Assembly: GCA_017745175.1 (NCBI GenBank)
Contig: JAGHZY010000028.1
Span: forward strand, 1-60,042
Origin: Sphingopyxis sp.
GTDB lineage: Bacteria; Pseudomonadota; Alphaproteobacteria; Sphingomonadales; Sphingomonadaceae
Direction of reading: 5' to 3'
Length of the DNA: 60,042 nucleotides
In this document: positions 18,198 through 27,443 of the stretch, piece by piece
Numbering within the stretch: the first letter of the stretch is position 1
Layout of the letters: each line of letters opens with the position of its first letter
Notes under the pieces: generated by a model
Databases searched by the model: none
What the model saw: only the letters and a program-made list of their open reading frames with translations
What the model was told of the DNA's origin: nothing
Translations under genes and position numbers: made by a program

Positions 18198-18619
18198 AGT
18201 TCGTCGGCGCGCGCCTCGAACGCCGCGATCATCTTCCTCAGCGCCTTGTCGAACATCTGCCCCGCGAGCGCTTCGAACATGCGGCTGCGGAACGAGAAGT
18301 CGACCATGAAATCGACACGGCACCCGCCGCCTTCGGCGGGGCGGAAATGCCACTCGTTGCTGAGATGCTTCATCGGTCCGTCGATGTAGCTGACGATCAC
18401 CTCGTGCGGGCGTTCCTTGTGGACGCGGCACGAGAAGCTCTCGCGCAGGCCCTTGAAGCCGACGATCATGTCGGCAACGGCCTCATGCTCGCTGTCGCTG
18501 CGAAGGCGCAGCGCGACGACCCATGGCAGAAATTCGGGATAGCGCGCGATATCGGTGACGAGCGCGAACATCTGTTCGTCGCTGTACGGAAGCTCTCGCG
18601 TTTCGTGATGCCTCGGCAA
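18140..18619 (-). CDS. COQ10/RatA-like START-domain protein, ubiquinone-binding (159 aa)
   Basis: Polyketide-cyclase/START-fold protein of the COQ10 family, thought to bind and deliver ubiquinone; bacterial members are often labelled RatA. The N terminus PRHHETRELPYSDEQMFALV and DIARYPEFLPWVVALRL are diagnostic, with SRMFEALAGQMFDKALRKMI near the end. There is no ATG at the expected position; the TTG at 18619 gives the family N terminus, seven bases after the lipA stop. A longer frame to 18670 would overlap lipA. Its placement after lipA is usual in this group. Confidence 0.9.
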   Translation of the reverse strand: MPRHHETRELPYSDEQMFALVTDIARYPEFLPWVVALRLRSDSEHEAVADMIVGFKGLRESFSCRVHKERPHEVIVSYIDGPMKHLSNEWHFRPAEGGGCRVDFMVDFSFRSRMFEALAGQMFDKALRKMIAAFEARADELYGAGRAISSDGRSPSLSG

Positions 18620-18626
18620 CGGGCCG

Positions 18627-19571
18627 TCAGTCCGCCTTGACGCGCGCCAGCTGCGCCTCGCGCGCCGCACGCATCCGTTCGAAATCGTCGCCCGCGTGAT
18701 AGCTCGACCGCGTCAGCGGCGACGAGGCGACCTGCAGGAACCCCTTCGCGCGCGCGATCTGGGCATAGGCATCGAACGCCTTGGGGGTCACGAATTCGGC
18801 GACCTTGGCGTGCTTCGGCGTCGGCTGGAGATACTGCCCCATCGTCATGAAATCGATGTCGGCGCTGCGCATGTCGTCCATCACCTGATGCACTTCCATC
18901 CGCTCTTCGCCGAGGCCGAGCATGATGCCCGACTTGGTGAAGATCGACGGATCGCGGCGTTTGACGCTCTCGAGCAGCCGCAGCGAGGCATAATAGCGCG
19001 CGCCGGGGCGGATCGTCGGATAGAGCCGCGGGACGGTCTCCAGATTGTGATTATAGACGTCGGGCCGTGCATCGACGATCGCAGCGACCGCGCTTTCGGG
19101 CTTGTTACGGAAATCGGGGGTCAGTATCTCGATCGTCGTCTGCGGCGTTTCGCGGCGCAGCGCATTGATGACCTTCACGAACTGGCTCGCGCCGCCGTCG
19201 GGCAGGTCGTCGCGGTCGACCGAAGTAATGACGATATGCGTCAGTCCCATCTTGGCGGCCGCTATCGCCGTATGCTCGGGCTCGAGCAGGTCGACGGGGC
19301 GCGGCATGCCGGTCTTGACGTTGCAGAAGGCGCAGGCGCGCGTGCACGTGTCGCCGAGGATCATCACCGTCGCATGCTTCTTGGTCCAGCATTCGCCGAT
19401 GTTCGGGCACGCCGCTTCCTCGCACACCGTATGCAGATTGAGCTCGCGCATCAGCTTGCGCGTCTCGGCGTAACCGGGGCTGGTCGGCGCCTTGACGCGG
19501 ATCCAGTCGGGCTTGCGCGCGCGCTGGCTGGGAGTCGAAGCGGGCTGTACGGGCGATACGGGAGCGTTCAT
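18627..19571 (-). CDS. lipA: Lipoyl synthase (314 aa)
   Basis: Radical SAM enzyme inserting two sulfurs into octanoyl groups on lipoyl-domain proteins. Both iron-sulfur motifs are visible: the auxiliary cluster cysteines in [13 protein letters not shown] and the radical [11 protein letters not shown]. The sequence GLGE and the C-terminal [10 protein letters not shown] (with the cluster-binding serine) are also present. The ATG at 19571 (MNAPVSP) is chosen over a GTG at 19580. It is divergent from the carbonic anhydrase gene, with only 62 bases between for both promoters. Confidence 0.96.
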   Translation of the reverse strand: MNAPVSPVQPASTPSQRARKPDWIRVKAPTSPGYAETRKLMRELNLHTVCEEAACPNIGECWTKKHATVMILGDTCTRACAFCNVKTGMPRPVDLLEPEHTAIAAAKMGLTHIVITSVDRDDLPDGGASQFVKVINALRRETPQTTIEILTPDFRNKPESAVAAIVDARPDVYNHNLETVPRLYPTIRPGARYYASLRLLESVKRRDPSIFTKSGIMLGLGEERMEVHQVMDDMRSADIDFMTMGQYLQPTPKHAKVAEFVTPKAFDAYAQIARAKGFLQVASSPLTRSSYHAGDDFERMRAAREAQLARVKAD

Positions 19572-19633
19572 GGCGCCCACATAGTCGTGCGCGCGCCTCT
19601 TCTCAACCTCTCTGCCTATGCTAAGGCGCGTCC

Positions 19634-20272
19634 ATGACTCACTTTGCAGACATGATCGAGGGGTACCGGCGTTTCCGTAACGGCGGCTGGGCGCAGCAGC
19701 GCGAACGCTGGGAGCAACTTGCCGAGGGGCAGTCGCCCAAGGTGATGATCATCGCCTGTTCGGACAGCCGGTCCGAACCGTCGCAGATTTTCGACACCAA
19801 TCCGGGCGAAATATTCGTCGTGCGCAACGTCGCGGCGCTGGTGCCGCCGTTCGAGACGACTCCGGGCCGTCATGGCGTGTCGGCCGCGCTCGAATTCGCC
19901 GTCCAGTTCCTGAGGGTCGAGGAAATCGTCGTGATGGGCCACGGTCTCTGCGGCGGCTGCCACGCGGCGCTCCACAAATCGATGGAAGGCGCCGAGCCCG
20001 GCCGCGGCGGTTTCATCGCCGACTGGATCGCGATGCTCGACGATGCGAGCGAAAAGATACGGAGCAGCCACGCCGACATCGGCACCCGCGAGGCGGGACG
20101 CGCGATGGAAATGGCGGCCGTGCGAGTAAGTATTGACAATCTCCGGACTTTTCCCTGCATTCAGGAAAAGGAACGGCGCGGGACGCTGAAATTGCGCGGT
20201 GCCTTTTTCGCGATCAGCGACGGGGTGCTGCACCTGATGGACGAAGCAACGGGGGACTTCTCTCCCGCCTGA
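19634..20272 (+). CDS. can: Beta-class carbonic anhydrase (212 aa)
   Basis: Zinc enzyme interconverting CO2 and bicarbonate in the cytoplasm. The zinc ligands and active-site dyad are present as [14 protein letters not shown] (Cys plus the Asp-Arg pair) and [13 protein letters not shown] (His and Cys). [11 protein letters not shown] and YALE-like region [11 protein letters not shown] fit the family. Length is standard. AAGG lies upstream of the ATG. The next gene starts 13 bases after the stop. Confidence 0.94.
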   Translation: MTHFADMIEGYRRFRNGGWAQQRERWEQLAEGQSPKVMIIACSDSRSEPSQIFDTNPGEIFVVRNVAALVPPFETTPGRHGVSAALEFAVQFLRVEEIVVMGHGLCGGCHAALHKSMEGAEPGRGGFIADWIAMLDDASEKIRSSHADIGTREAGRAMEMAAVRVSIDNLRTFPCIQEKERRGTLKLRGAFFAISDGVLHLMDEATGDFSPA

Positions 20273-20285
20273 GCAGGAGGGCGAT

Positions 20286-20864
20286 ATGAGCAAGAACGCA
20301 TTCTGGGTAACCATGATTTTCGCCGCGGCAATCATCGGGGCGTTTCTGGGACCCGCGCTAGCGCAATCGCTCTCGACCGGCGCGATGATGACCTTTTCGA
20401 TTGTCACCCTCGTCGCGATCGCGGGGCTGATCGTCTGGTCGCTGTCGAGCAACAAGTCGGGGAAGAAGGCCGATACCGCCGCGCTCGCTGACGCCCGGGC
20501 GATGCGCGCGCCCGAGGGCAAGGCGCGCATCTACGTCACCCGCCGCGGCTTCGTCGCCGCGCTACAGGGAATGAACGTCATTCTCGACGACACCGCAAGG
20601 GGACAGATCAAGTCGGGGCAGATGCTGATGGCCGATGTCGCGCCCGGCACGCATCGCCTGCACGCGGCGATGGCGAAGGGCATCATGGCGAATGCCGGGA
20701 CGATCGAGATCGAGGTCGGCGCGGGCGAGGTCGCCGTCATCGACGCAATGTTCGAGATGAGCGCACTCAAGGGCGATGCCAAGCTGACCCGGCTCGCCGA
20801 CGCGAAGGCGCGCGAGAATGTGAACGCAACCAGGCTGATCCTCTGGGAAGTCGCCCCCGCCTGA
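20286..20864 (+). CDS. Conserved membrane-anchored protein of unknown function (192 aa)
   Basis: Not recognised with certainty. Two membrane segments lie at about residues 7-27 and 35-53, followed by a soluble domain (about 80-190). The repeated beta pattern with RIYVTRRGFVAALQG, the glycine turn GQMLMADVAPGTHRLHA and AVIDAMFEM resembles DUF2846-type domains, a resemblance I judge by eye only. AGGAGGGCGAT just before the ATG is a strong ribosome site. It probably shares a transcript with the carbonic anhydrase gene. Confidence 0.75.
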   Translation: MSKNAFWVTMIFAAAIIGAFLGPALAQSLSTGAMMTFSIVTLVAIAGLIVWSLSSNKSGKKADTAALADARAMRAPEGKARIYVTRRGFVAALQGMNVILDDTARGQIKSGQMLMADVAPGTHRLHAAMAKGIMANAGTIEIEVGAGEVAVIDAMFEMSALKGDAKLTRLADAKARENVNATRLILWEVAPA

Positions 20865-20892
20865 TCGGCGACGAAACGGGGCTTGGTTGCGG

Positions 20893-20929
20893 GCAGCGGT
20901 GAAACACCGCTGCAACAATCGCAACAATC
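20893..20929. repeat. Perfect hairpin plus 9-base tandem repeat
   Basis: GCAGCGGTG and CACCGCTGC (9-bp perfect arms, AAA loop, 20893-20913) overlap two copies of GCAACAATC in tandem (20912-20929). It sits in the 93-base gap ahead of the DUF899 gene. No T-run follows, so it is not an ordinary terminator. Confidence 0.5.
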
Positions 20930-20957
20930 GCACGTTCTCCCGAAAAAGGAGAATCGG

Positions 20958-21659
20958 ATGGCCCTTCGCCAGACCCTGCTGGCTGCGCCGGCGCTTGCTT
21001 CGCGCAGACATGCTTTTCCCGGCGAAGATGAATCCTACATCAAAGCCCGCAAATCGCTGCTCGCCGAGGAAATCGACCTGCGCCGCCGGATCGCCCGCGT
21101 CGCGGCCCAGCGCCGGGCGCTACCGCCGGGCCCCCTGATGAAGGATTACCGCTTCAGGTTGAACGACGCGATCGAACTCGGCCTTGCCGACCTGTTCGGC
21201 GGCCGCGACACGCTGGTCGCCTATTTCTGGATGTACGGACCCGAACGCGACCGGCCCTGCCCGATGTGCACCAACTGGCTCGGTTCGGTCGACGGCAACG
21301 TCAACGACATCAGGCGCCGCGTCGCGTTCCACGTCTTCGGGCGAAGCCCGGTCGAACGCCAGCAGGCGTTCGCCGCCGCGCGCGGATGGCAGGCGCTCGA
21401 TTTCGTGCAACCGGTCGGCGATGATTATGCGAAGGACTTCAGGCTTCTGAATGCCGACGGGAGCGAAAATCCGATGCTGGCCGTCTTCCGCAAGGACGGC
21501 GACGATATCCGGCTGTTCTGGAAGAGCGAAATGACCGCGGAGATGGCCGATCCGGGGCAGGATCCGCGCGGTGCGCCCGATATCGCAAGCCTGTGGAATA
21601 TCCTCGACCTGACCCCCGCAGGCCGCGGGACCGACTGGTATCCGTCGCTGGAATATTAG
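20958..21659 (+). CDS. DUF899 thioredoxin-like protein (233 aa)
   Basis: Member of the DUF899 family, with a thioredoxin-like fold and unknown reaction. The signature region is ADLFGGRDTLVAYFWMYGPE followed by a CPMCTNWLGSVDG motif containing the CxxC-like pair, then DFVQPVGDDYAKDF and GTDWYPSLEY, the last a common family ending. The ATG at 20958 is supported by AAAAAGGAG upstream. The final bases overlap the convergent thioesterase gene. No partner nearby suggests its substrate. Confidence 0.85.
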   Translation: MALRQTLLAAPALASRRHAFPGEDESYIKARKSLLAEEIDLRRRIARVAAQRRALPPGPLMKDYRFRLNDAIELGLADLFGGRDTLVAYFWMYGPERDRPCPMCTNWLGSVDGNVNDIRRRVAFHVFGRSPVERQQAFAAARGWQALDFVQPVGDDYAKDFRLLNADGSENPMLAVFRKDGDDIRLFWKSEMTAEMADPGQDPRGAPDIASLWNILDLTPAGRGTDWYPSLEY

Positions 21660-22102
21660 GGAATCGCGTAGGTCACATTCGCCTGCCCGACCGGCCTTTC
21701 GGCATCGTCGGTCCAGATGCGCACGTCCATCACCGCAAGCCGCTTGCCGAGCCGCAACATATGCGCGTCGGCGAAGAGCGATCCGGGGCGGCACGGGCGC
21801 AGGAACTGGTAGTTGAGCGCACTCGTCACCGCCATCGCGACCGGGCCGATGTGCGCGAGGACGAGCGCATAGGCCGCCATGTCGGCAAAGCCCATCTGGG
21901 TCGGGCCGGAGATCAGCCCGCCCGGGCGAAGCGCCTGCTCGTCGGGGTCGAGCCGTGCCCGGATATGCCCGGGCACGGCCGAGACCACCCGGCCACGCGA
22001 ACCGGGCTGCGAATGCGGGAACGCTTCCGCCATGAAGTCGTTGAGCGCGTCCGCATCCATGCGGATCGCGCCCGACGATATCGGTGCGGCCTCTCCCGCC
22101 AT
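21656..22102 (-). CDS. PaaI-type hotdog-fold thioesterase (148 aa)
   Basis: Probable acyl-CoA thioesterase. The hotdog-fold core is visible as RPGGLISGPTQMGFADMAAYALVL, where the helix aspartate is typically catalytic, and TSALNYQFLRPCRPGSLFADAHMLRLGKRLAVMDV. There is one hotdog domain of normal length. The start lies five bases downstream of the ettA stop, so it is probably co-transcribed with ettA. The substrate is unknown. Confidence 0.82.
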   Translation of the reverse strand: MAGEAAPISSGAIRMDADALNDFMAEAFPHSQPGSRGRVVSAVPGHIRARLDPDEQALRPGGLISGPTQMGFADMAAYALVLAHIGPVAMAVTSALNYQFLRPCRPGSLFADAHMLRLGKRLAVMDVRIWTDDAERPVGQANVTYAIP

Positions 22103-22107
22103 GCCGA

Positions 22108-23787
22108 TCAGCGCGACAGCTTCTTGTACGTGGTCGCGTGCGGGCGCGTCGCGCCTTCGCCGAGGCGGCGGATCTTGTCCTCCTCATAGGATTCGAAATT
22201 GCCTTCGAACCATTCGACATGGCTGTCGCCCTCGAACGCGAGGATATGCGTCGCGAGACGGTCGAGGAAGAAGCGGTCGTGGCTGATGACCACGGCGCAA
22301 CCCGCAAAATTCTCGAGCGCTTCCTCGAGCGCCGCGAGCGTTTCGGTGTCGAGGTCGTTGGTCGGTTCGTCGAGCAGCAGGACGTTACCGCCCGCCTTCA
22401 GCATCTTCGCCATGTGAACGCGGTTGCGTTCACCGCCCGAGAGCTGACCGACCTTCTTTTGCTGGTCGACGCCCTTGAAGTTGAACGCGCCCACGTAAGC
22501 GCGCGTCTGCATCTCGTGCTTCCCGATATTCATCATGTCGTGGCCGCCCGAAATTTCTTCCCAGACATTCTTGTTCGGATCAAGCGCGTCGCGGCTCTGG
22601 TCGACATAGCCGAGGCGCACGGTGTCGCCGATCGCGACGCTGCCGTTGTCGGGCGTTTCCTGACCGGTGATGAGGCGGAAAAGCGTCGACTTGCCCGCAC
22701 CGTTCGGGCCGATGACACCGACGATGCCGCCCGGGGGCAATGTGAACGAGAGGTCTTCGAAGAGCAGCTTGTCGCCATAGGCCTTCGAGATGTTCGCAAC
22801 CTCGATCACCTTGCCGCCGAGGCGTTCGGGAACCTGAATGACGATCTGCGCCTTGCCCGGCGTGCGGTTTTCCTGCGCCTCGACGAGCTGGTCGAAGCTC
22901 TTGATACGCGCCTTGGATTTCGCCTGACGGGCCTTGGGCGACTGCCGGATCCACTCGAGTTCGTCCTTGATCGCCTTCTGGCGACCCTGATCCTCGCGCG
23001 CTTCCTGTTCGAGGCGCTTGCCCTTCTTTTCAAGGTAGGTCGAATAATTGCCCTCATAGACGAAGTAGCGACCGCGATCGAGTTCGAGGATCCAGTTCAC
23101 GACATTGTCGAGAAAGTAGCGGTCGTGGGTGACGAGGATGACGTTGCCCGGATAGTCGACCAGATGCTTTTCGAGCCACGCGACGCTTTCGGCGTCCAGA
23201 TGGTTGGTCGGTTCGTCGAGCAGCAGGATCGAGGGCTTTTCGAGCAGCAGTCGCGTGAGCGCGATGCGGCGCTTTTCGCCGCCCGACAGATTTTCGACGC
23301 TCCAGTCGCCCGGCGGGCAGCGGAGCGCTTCCATCGCGATTTCGAGCTGGTTGTCGAGCGTCCAGCCGTCGATCGCGTCGATCTTTTCCTGCAGCGTGCC
23401 CATTTCCTCCATAAGCGCGTCGAAATCAGCGTCGGCGGGCGGATCGGCCATCAGCGTACTGATCTCGTTGAAGCGGTCGAGCATGTCGGCGACGGGACGC
23501 ACGCCGTCCATCACATTTTCCTTGACCGTCTTGGTCGGGTCGAGCTGCGGCTCCTGCGCCAGATAGCCGACGGTGATCCCCTCGCCCGGCCACGCTTCGC
23601 CGGTGAAATCCTTGTCGATGCCGGCCATGATCTTCATCAGCGTCGATTTGCCGGTGCCGTTCGGGCCGACGATGCCGATCTTGGCGTCGGGGTAGAATTG
23701 CAGGCTCAGGTCCTTGAGCGTCGGCTTTTGCGCGCCGGGATAGGTCTTGCTCAGACCCTTCATCACGAAACTGTACTGGGCGGCCAT
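22108..23787 (-). CDS. ettA: Energy-dependent translational throttle protein EttA (559 aa)
   Basis: ABC-F ATPase that binds the ribosomal E site and gates elongation by cellular energy status. Two ATPase domains are present without membrane segments: Walker [10 protein letters not shown] and GPNGAGKST, signatures [14 protein letters not shown] and [14 protein letters not shown], Walker [13 protein letters not shown] and [12 protein letters not shown]. The inter-domain linker carries the basic P-site tRNA interaction motif ([16 protein letters not shown]). Length is exactly that of the family. A GC-rich hairpin lies in its 5' leader. Confidence 0.96.
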   Translation of the reverse strand: MAAQYSFVMKGLSKTYPGAQKPTLKDLSLQFYPDAKIGIVGPNGTGKSTLMKIMAGIDKDFTGEAWPGEGITVGYLAQEPQLDPTKTVKENVMDGVRPVADMLDRFNEISTLMADPPADADFDALMEEMGTLQEKIDAIDGWTLDNQLEIAMEALRCPPGDWSVENLSGGEKRRIALTRLLLEKPSILLLDEPTNHLDAESVAWLEKHLVDYPGNVILVTHDRYFLDNVVNWILELDRGRYFVYEGNYSTYLEKKGKRLEQEAREDQGRQKAIKDELEWIRQSPKARQAKSKARIKSFDQLVEAQENRTPGKAQIVIQVPERLGGKVIEVANISKAYGDKLLFEDLSFTLPPGGIVGVIGPNGAGKSTLFRLITGQETPDNGSVAIGDTVRLGYVDQSRDALDPNKNVWEEISGGHDMMNIGKHEMQTRAYVGAFNFKGVDQQKKVGQLSGGERNRVHMAKMLKAGGNVLLLDEPTNDLDTETLAALEEALENFAGCAVVISHDRFFLDRLATHILAFEGDSHVEWFEGNFESYEEDKIRRLGEGATRPHATTYKKLSR

Positions 23788-23809
23788 GGATATGCTCCGG
23801 TATGGGCTG

Positions 23810-23826
23810 GGCCGCGGTCCGCGGCC
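23810..23826. repeat. GC-rich hairpin in the ettA leader
   Basis: GGCCGCGG-T-CCGCGGCC: 8-bp perfect arms around a single base, 23 bases upstream of the ettA ATG in the divergent region with the M28 peptidase gene. Possible mRNA structure; purpose unknown. Confidence 0.4.
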
Positions 23827-23914
23827 GGGAGAGATGTTGCGCGCCGGTTAGCGAATGGGGGCGCGGTTGGCAATCGGCGCTTGCGCGTGCGAGGGCCGTC
23901 GTTACGAAAGCGGC

Positions 23915-25333
23915 ATGAACGCCATGCCTCCCTTCGCCCGCCTCGCCGGGCTCGCCGCCCTCCTCCTCGCCTCGACCAGCGCATCCGCCTCGATCCCGCC
24001 GCCGCCGGGTGCAGCAGAGCTGGCGCAGCGCGGCGACGATATCGCGTGGACGATCACCGAGGATCTGACGACCGAGATTGGCCCGCGCATGGCGGGAACC
24101 GAGGCCGAAGCCGCGGCACGGCGCTGGGCGGTCACCCGGTTGCAGGCGATGGGCTTTGCCAATGTGCGCGAGGAACAGTTCGACATGCCGGTATGGGTGC
24201 GTGGCGCCGAAGAGGCTTGGCTGACCAGTCCCTTCCTGCCGCAAAAACTGGCGATTACCGCGCTCGGGACGAGCGCCTCGACCGGACCCGAGGGAATCGA
24301 AGGCGAGATCGCCTATTTCGACAGCTTCGACGCACTCGTCGCAGCGCCAGAGCATATGGTGAAGGGCAAGATTGTCTTTATCGATCACCGCATGGCTCCC
24401 GCGCAGGACGGCAGCGGGTACGGCACCTATGGCCGGGGCCGCTTCACGGGTGCCAATGTCGCAGCGAAGAAGGGTGCGATCGCGACCGTGATCCGTGCGA
24501 TAGGCACCGACCATCATCGCAATCCGCATACCGGCGGCACGAATTTCGAAACCGGGGTGAAGCCGATTCCCGCTGGAGCGATCTCGAACCCCGACGCCGA
24601 CCAGCTCGTTCGCCAGTGGAAGCGTGCGCAGCAGATGCGGAAAAGCGAGACGCCGCTGGGCTATGTTTCCGAACCGCTGCGAATGAAGCTCGTCCTCACG
24701 CCGCGGAACCTCGGCACGAAGCATTCGGGCAATGTCATCGCCGAAGTGCCGGGCAGCGACCCCGCCGCCAGCCCGGTCATCGTCGCCTGCCATCTCGACA
24801 GCTGGGACCTTGGCACCGGCGCGATCGACGACGCCGCGGGCTGCGGCATCGTCACAGCCGCAGCGAAGCATGTCATGACCGCCGGCCAGCCGCGCCGCAC
24901 GATCCGCATATTGTGGGCGGGCGCGGAAGAGGTCGGCGTATTCGGCGGCAAGGCCTATTTCGCGAAACATGGCAAGGCGAGGCATGCCGTCGCGCTCGAA
25001 TCCGATTTCGGCGCCGATCGCGTATGGCGGATCGACTTCAAGCTGCCCGACAGCGCCAGGGGTCTCGCCGACCGGCTCGCCGCCGCCGTGATGCCGTTCG
25101 GCGTCGTCCGCGGCAAGCAAGCTGCCAGCGGTGGCGCCGACATCGGCGCGCTCGTTCAGGCCGGCGTCCCGGCGATCGATCTGGCCCAGGACGGGACGCG
25201 CTATTTCGACCTGCACCACACGCCCGACGACACGCTGGACAAGATCGATCCCGCCCAGCTTCGGCAAAATGTCGTGGTCTGGAGCGCGGTTCTAACGATT
25301 CTCGCGAACAGTGAGGACCGCGAGCTTCCGTGA
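23915..25333 (+). CDS. Secreted M28-family metallopeptidase (472 aa)
   Basis: Exported zinc aminopeptidase-like enzyme. A signal peptide ends near ASTSASASI (about residue 25). A protease-associated insert domain (about 110-190, with GIEGEIAYF and VKGKIVFIDHRM) precedes the M28 catalytic region. The metal ligands appear in order: ACHLDSWD (His), IDDAAGCG (Asp), AGAEEVG (catalytic Glu-Glu), ESDFGA (Asp) and HHTPDD (His). The ATG at 23915 is chosen because it opens the signal peptide. It is divergent from ettA and followed by the lipoprotein gene with its own promoter, so it is probably monocistronic. Confidence 0.9.
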   Translation: MNAMPPFARLAGLAALLLASTSASASIPPPPGAAELAQRGDDIAWTITEDLTTEIGPRMAGTEAEAAARRWAVTRLQAMGFANVREEQFDMPVWVRGAEEAWLTSPFLPQKLAITALGTSASTGPEGIEGEIAYFDSFDALVAAPEHMVKGKIVFIDHRMAPAQDGSGYGTYGRGRFTGANVAAKKGAIATVIRAIGTDHHRNPHTGGTNFETGVKPIPAGAISNPDADQLVRQWKRAQQMRKSETPLGYVSEPLRMKLVLTPRNLGTKHSGNVIAEVPGSDPAASPVIVACHLDSWDLGTGAIDDAAGCGIVTAAAKHVMTAGQPRRTIRILWAGAEEVGVFGGKAYFAKHGKARHAVALESDFGADRVWRIDFKLPDSARGLADRLAAAVMPFGVVRGKQAASGGADIGALVQAGVPAIDLAQDGTRYFDLHHTPDDTLDKIDPAQLRQNVVVWSAVLTILANSEDRELP

Positions 25334-25388
25334 CTGTTACGGAGAAATGACAGATTCCCGCGACCGCCGGCCATCTCAATTATTTTTG

Positions 25389-25416
25389 TTGACGATTCAT
25401 GCGGAACGGCTAAATC
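25389..25416 (+). promoter_or_regulatory. Likely promoter of the alanine-rich lipoprotein gene
   Basis: TTGACG (25389-25394) and TAAATC (25411-25416) with a 16-base spacer, in an AT-rich patch 65 bases before the start codon. This is a fair -35/-10 pair by eye. Confidence 0.45.
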
Positions 25417-25480
25417 CCGCCGCTCGCGGTCCGGGAAACTTTTCCCGACGCGGAAAGGCATTTTAGGGAGCCCACACATC

Positions 25481-25783
25481 ATGAAGAAGTTTGCTGCTAT
25501 CGCCGTTGCTGCCAGCATGTTCGCCCTCGCCGCTTGCGGTGAAAAGGCTGCTGAAGAAGCCACCACCGAAGCTCCGGCTGCTGAAGCTGTTGCTGAAGAA
25601 GGCGCCGACGCCGCCGCTGCCGGCGCCGAAGCCGCCGCTGCTGGTGCCGACGCTGCCGCTGCTGGCGCTGAAGCTGCTGCTCCGGCCGACGCCGCTGCTG
25701 CTCCGGCCGCTGACGCTGCTGCCGCTCCGGCCGCTGACGCCAAGGCTGCTGCTCCGGCCGCTCCGGCTGAAGCCAAGAAGTAA
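25481..25783 (+). CDS. Small alanine-rich lipoprotein (100 aa)
   Basis: Lipoprotein signal peptide with lipobox FALAAC; the mature protein begins at Cys19 and is about half alanine, arranged as repeats of the types GAEAAAA, GADAAAA and APAADAAA, ending in a lysine tail. No catalytic domain is visible; a structural or cell-envelope role is an inference. The coding DNA contains matching repeats (about 25610-25770). Alanine is largely GCT, unlike the GCG/GCC preference of the neighbours, a pattern usual for highly expressed genes. It has a GGGAG ribosome site, its own promoter and a strong terminator. Confidence 0.85.
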   Translation: MKKFAAIAVAASMFALAACGEKAAEEATTEAPAAEAVAEEGADAAAAGAEAAAAGADAAAAGAEAAAPADAAAAPAADAAAAPAADAKAAAPAAPAEAKK

Positions 25784-25819
25784 GTCGCAGCCCTTCGGGG
25801 CATGACTGAAACGGAATCG

Positions 25820-25854
25820 GGCGGTCTTCCTTCGGGAAGGCCGCCTTTTTCTTT
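25820..25854 (+). terminator. Rho-independent terminator after the lipoprotein gene
   Basis: An 11-bp stem (GGCGGTCTTCC with GGAAGGCCGCC, one G-T pair) closed by a TTCG tetraloop and followed directly by TTTTTCTTT. Confidence 0.9.
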
Positions 25855-25917
25855 GCCTGCGCGCGATGAAACCCGGTGAGGCCGTCAGGCGTCTTCCGGA
25901 TCGGAAAGGAAAGCCCG

Positions 25918-26343
25918 ATGCCTGCCCCGCCCTTCGCCCTTCAGGGTCTCGACCACGTCGTCCTGCGCGTATCCGATCTCGACCGGATACTCGCCTTCTA
26001 TCGCGAGGTCGTCGGCTGCAGCGACGAACGCGAGCAGGCGGCAATCGGCCTCTTTCAGCTTCGTGCCGGACAATCGCTGATCGATCTCGTGACGATCGAC
26101 GGCCCGCTCGGCGCCGCCGGCGGCGCCCCGCCGGGAACCGGAGGCCGGAATGTCGATCATTTCGCGCTCGCCATCGCCCCGTTCGACGAGACCGCGATCC
26201 GCGCGCATCTGGGCCTTCACGGCGTCGAAATCGAGCAGGCAGGGTCGCGCTATGGTGCCGGGGGCGAAGGCCCGTCGGTCTATTTCCGCGACCCCGAAGG
26301 AAATCTGATCGAACTCAAGGGGCCCGCGGCAAGCAATATATAG
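25918..26343 (+). CDS. VOC-family (glyoxalase/dioxygenase-fold) protein (141 aa)
   Basis: Single-chain vicinal-oxygen-chelate protein with two beta-alpha-beta-beta-beta modules. The putative metal ligands are visible as GLDHVVLRV (His), NVDHFALAI (His) and GNLIELKGP (Glu), with SVYFRDPEGN typical of the second module. The ATG at 25918 has GGAAAGGAAAG upstream; a longer frame from 25876 is less likely. Substrate unknown. It ends 39 bases before tRNA-Pro. Confidence 0.87.
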   Translation: MPAPPFALQGLDHVVLRVSDLDRILAFYREVVGCSDEREQAAIGLFQLRAGQSLIDLVTIDGPLGAAGGAPPGTGGRNVDHFALAIAPFDETAIRAHLGLHGVEIEQAGSRYGAGGEGPSVYFRDPEGNLIELKGPAASNI

Positions 26344-26382
26344 ACTTGCGGCCCGACGCTGTCTAAGGCGCGGGTCGGTCGT

Positions 26383-26459
<77 letters not shown>

Positions 26460-26521
26460 CTTTTGACCTTTGGCACCGACGACAAGGTCACGATGCTCGC
26501 GCCGAGCTGATGCGGTCAGAT

Positions 26522-27442
26522 TCAGGGCAACAGGCGCGTTGCCCACCCCACCCTGAAATCGAACTCGAGCCAGGCACCAAGCGTCACCGCATTCACCTCC
26601 GACAGACCGAGAGTGTCGCGGATATTATGGCTGGCCGACCTGTGGACGCAAATCTCCAGACCGGCGGGCAGCGCGCCGCCGTCGCCGATGGTACCCGCTG
26701 ACGGCGTCACGAGGATAACCTCCTTGAGCTGAGCCATGCCGGCGCGGGTTGCGTCGCGATACTGGCGGAGCATAACCTGCGGAATTCCCAGTTGCGGGAA
26801 AGGCAAGGCGCCGTCAGCCCCCTCCAGACCCAGCAAGGTGCCAAACCCGGCTATCACCTGTTCGTCTCCGGAAGAGGTGCCCGGGGCCTTCGCTCCCGAG
26901 GCTTCCCGAATGGCGCAGATCGGCTGCACCGACGCGCGCTGGTCGGGCCCGAAGCGTTCGAAATGAAGCGTCGCCACACTGACTTCGGCGCGCCGGGGAT
27001 CATCCGCAGGCCTGACTATGTCCGACACGCATTTCGGATAGCCGTAAATTTCCCGGCCCGACGCCATCGCGGGTCCGGAATCGACGAACATGAAGCTCGG
27101 AAGCCACATGTAGCGATCTTGTTGCTCCTTGAGGGCGTCGGTGCAGCGGACGATGCTCCAGAAAGCGATGTCGATTTCGCCGACGCTGCCGTTGCGACGC
27201 TCGAGCGGATCGAGCGATCGCATTTCCGACGCGTAGATCGAGGTCACCAGCACATTGTCGCCAAGCACCGAGAAGCTGTACCTTGCATCCCGAAAACCGT
27301 TCAGCGCCGCATCGCAGTATCGCTGCTGCGATGCCCTGTCCCCTTTGACGAGGAACGCATGCATCACCGCTTTGCCGGCTTCCATCGGCGGCGTTCCGAG
27401 CAGGTCGTTCGGCAATCTCACATAAGTCGACGACGAGGTCAT
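26522..27442 (-). CDS. Acetoacetate-decarboxylase-fold protein (306 aa)
   Basis: Resembles the acetoacetate decarboxylase (ADC) superfamily: the segment ASGREIYGYPKCVSDI (about residues 128-142) matches the ADC active-site region, with Lys137 in the place of the Schiff-base lysine. The neighbouring lysine that lowers its pKa in true ADC is replaced by Cys138, so the reaction may differ. The ATG at 27442 is preceded by AGGAGG and lies one base after the stop of the cyclase-like gene; it is the last gene of the six-gene leftward operon. No signal peptide or membrane segment is visible. Fold assignment is by motif and is moderately sure; function is unknown. Confidence 0.72.
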   Translation of the reverse strand: MTSSSTYVRLPNDLLGTPPMEAGKAVMHAFLVKGDRASQQRYCDAALNGFRDARYSFSVLGDNVLVTSIYASEMRSLDPLERRNGSVGEIDIAFWSIVRCTDALKEQQDRYMWLPSFMFVDSGPAMASGREIYGYPKCVSDIVRPADDPRRAEVSVATLHFERFGPDQRASVQPICAIREASGAKAPGTSSGDEQVIAGFGTLLGLEGADGALPFPQLGIPQVMLRQYRDATRAGMAQLKEVILVTPSAGTIGDGGALPAGLEICVHRSASHNIRDTLGLSEVNAVTLGAWLEFDFRVGWATRLLP

Positions 27443-27443
27443 G

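Noticed and set aside
22084..25314. 1076-codon open frame on the plus strand
   Set aside because: It is antisense to ettA and out of frame with the M28 peptidase gene; its translation has no family features.
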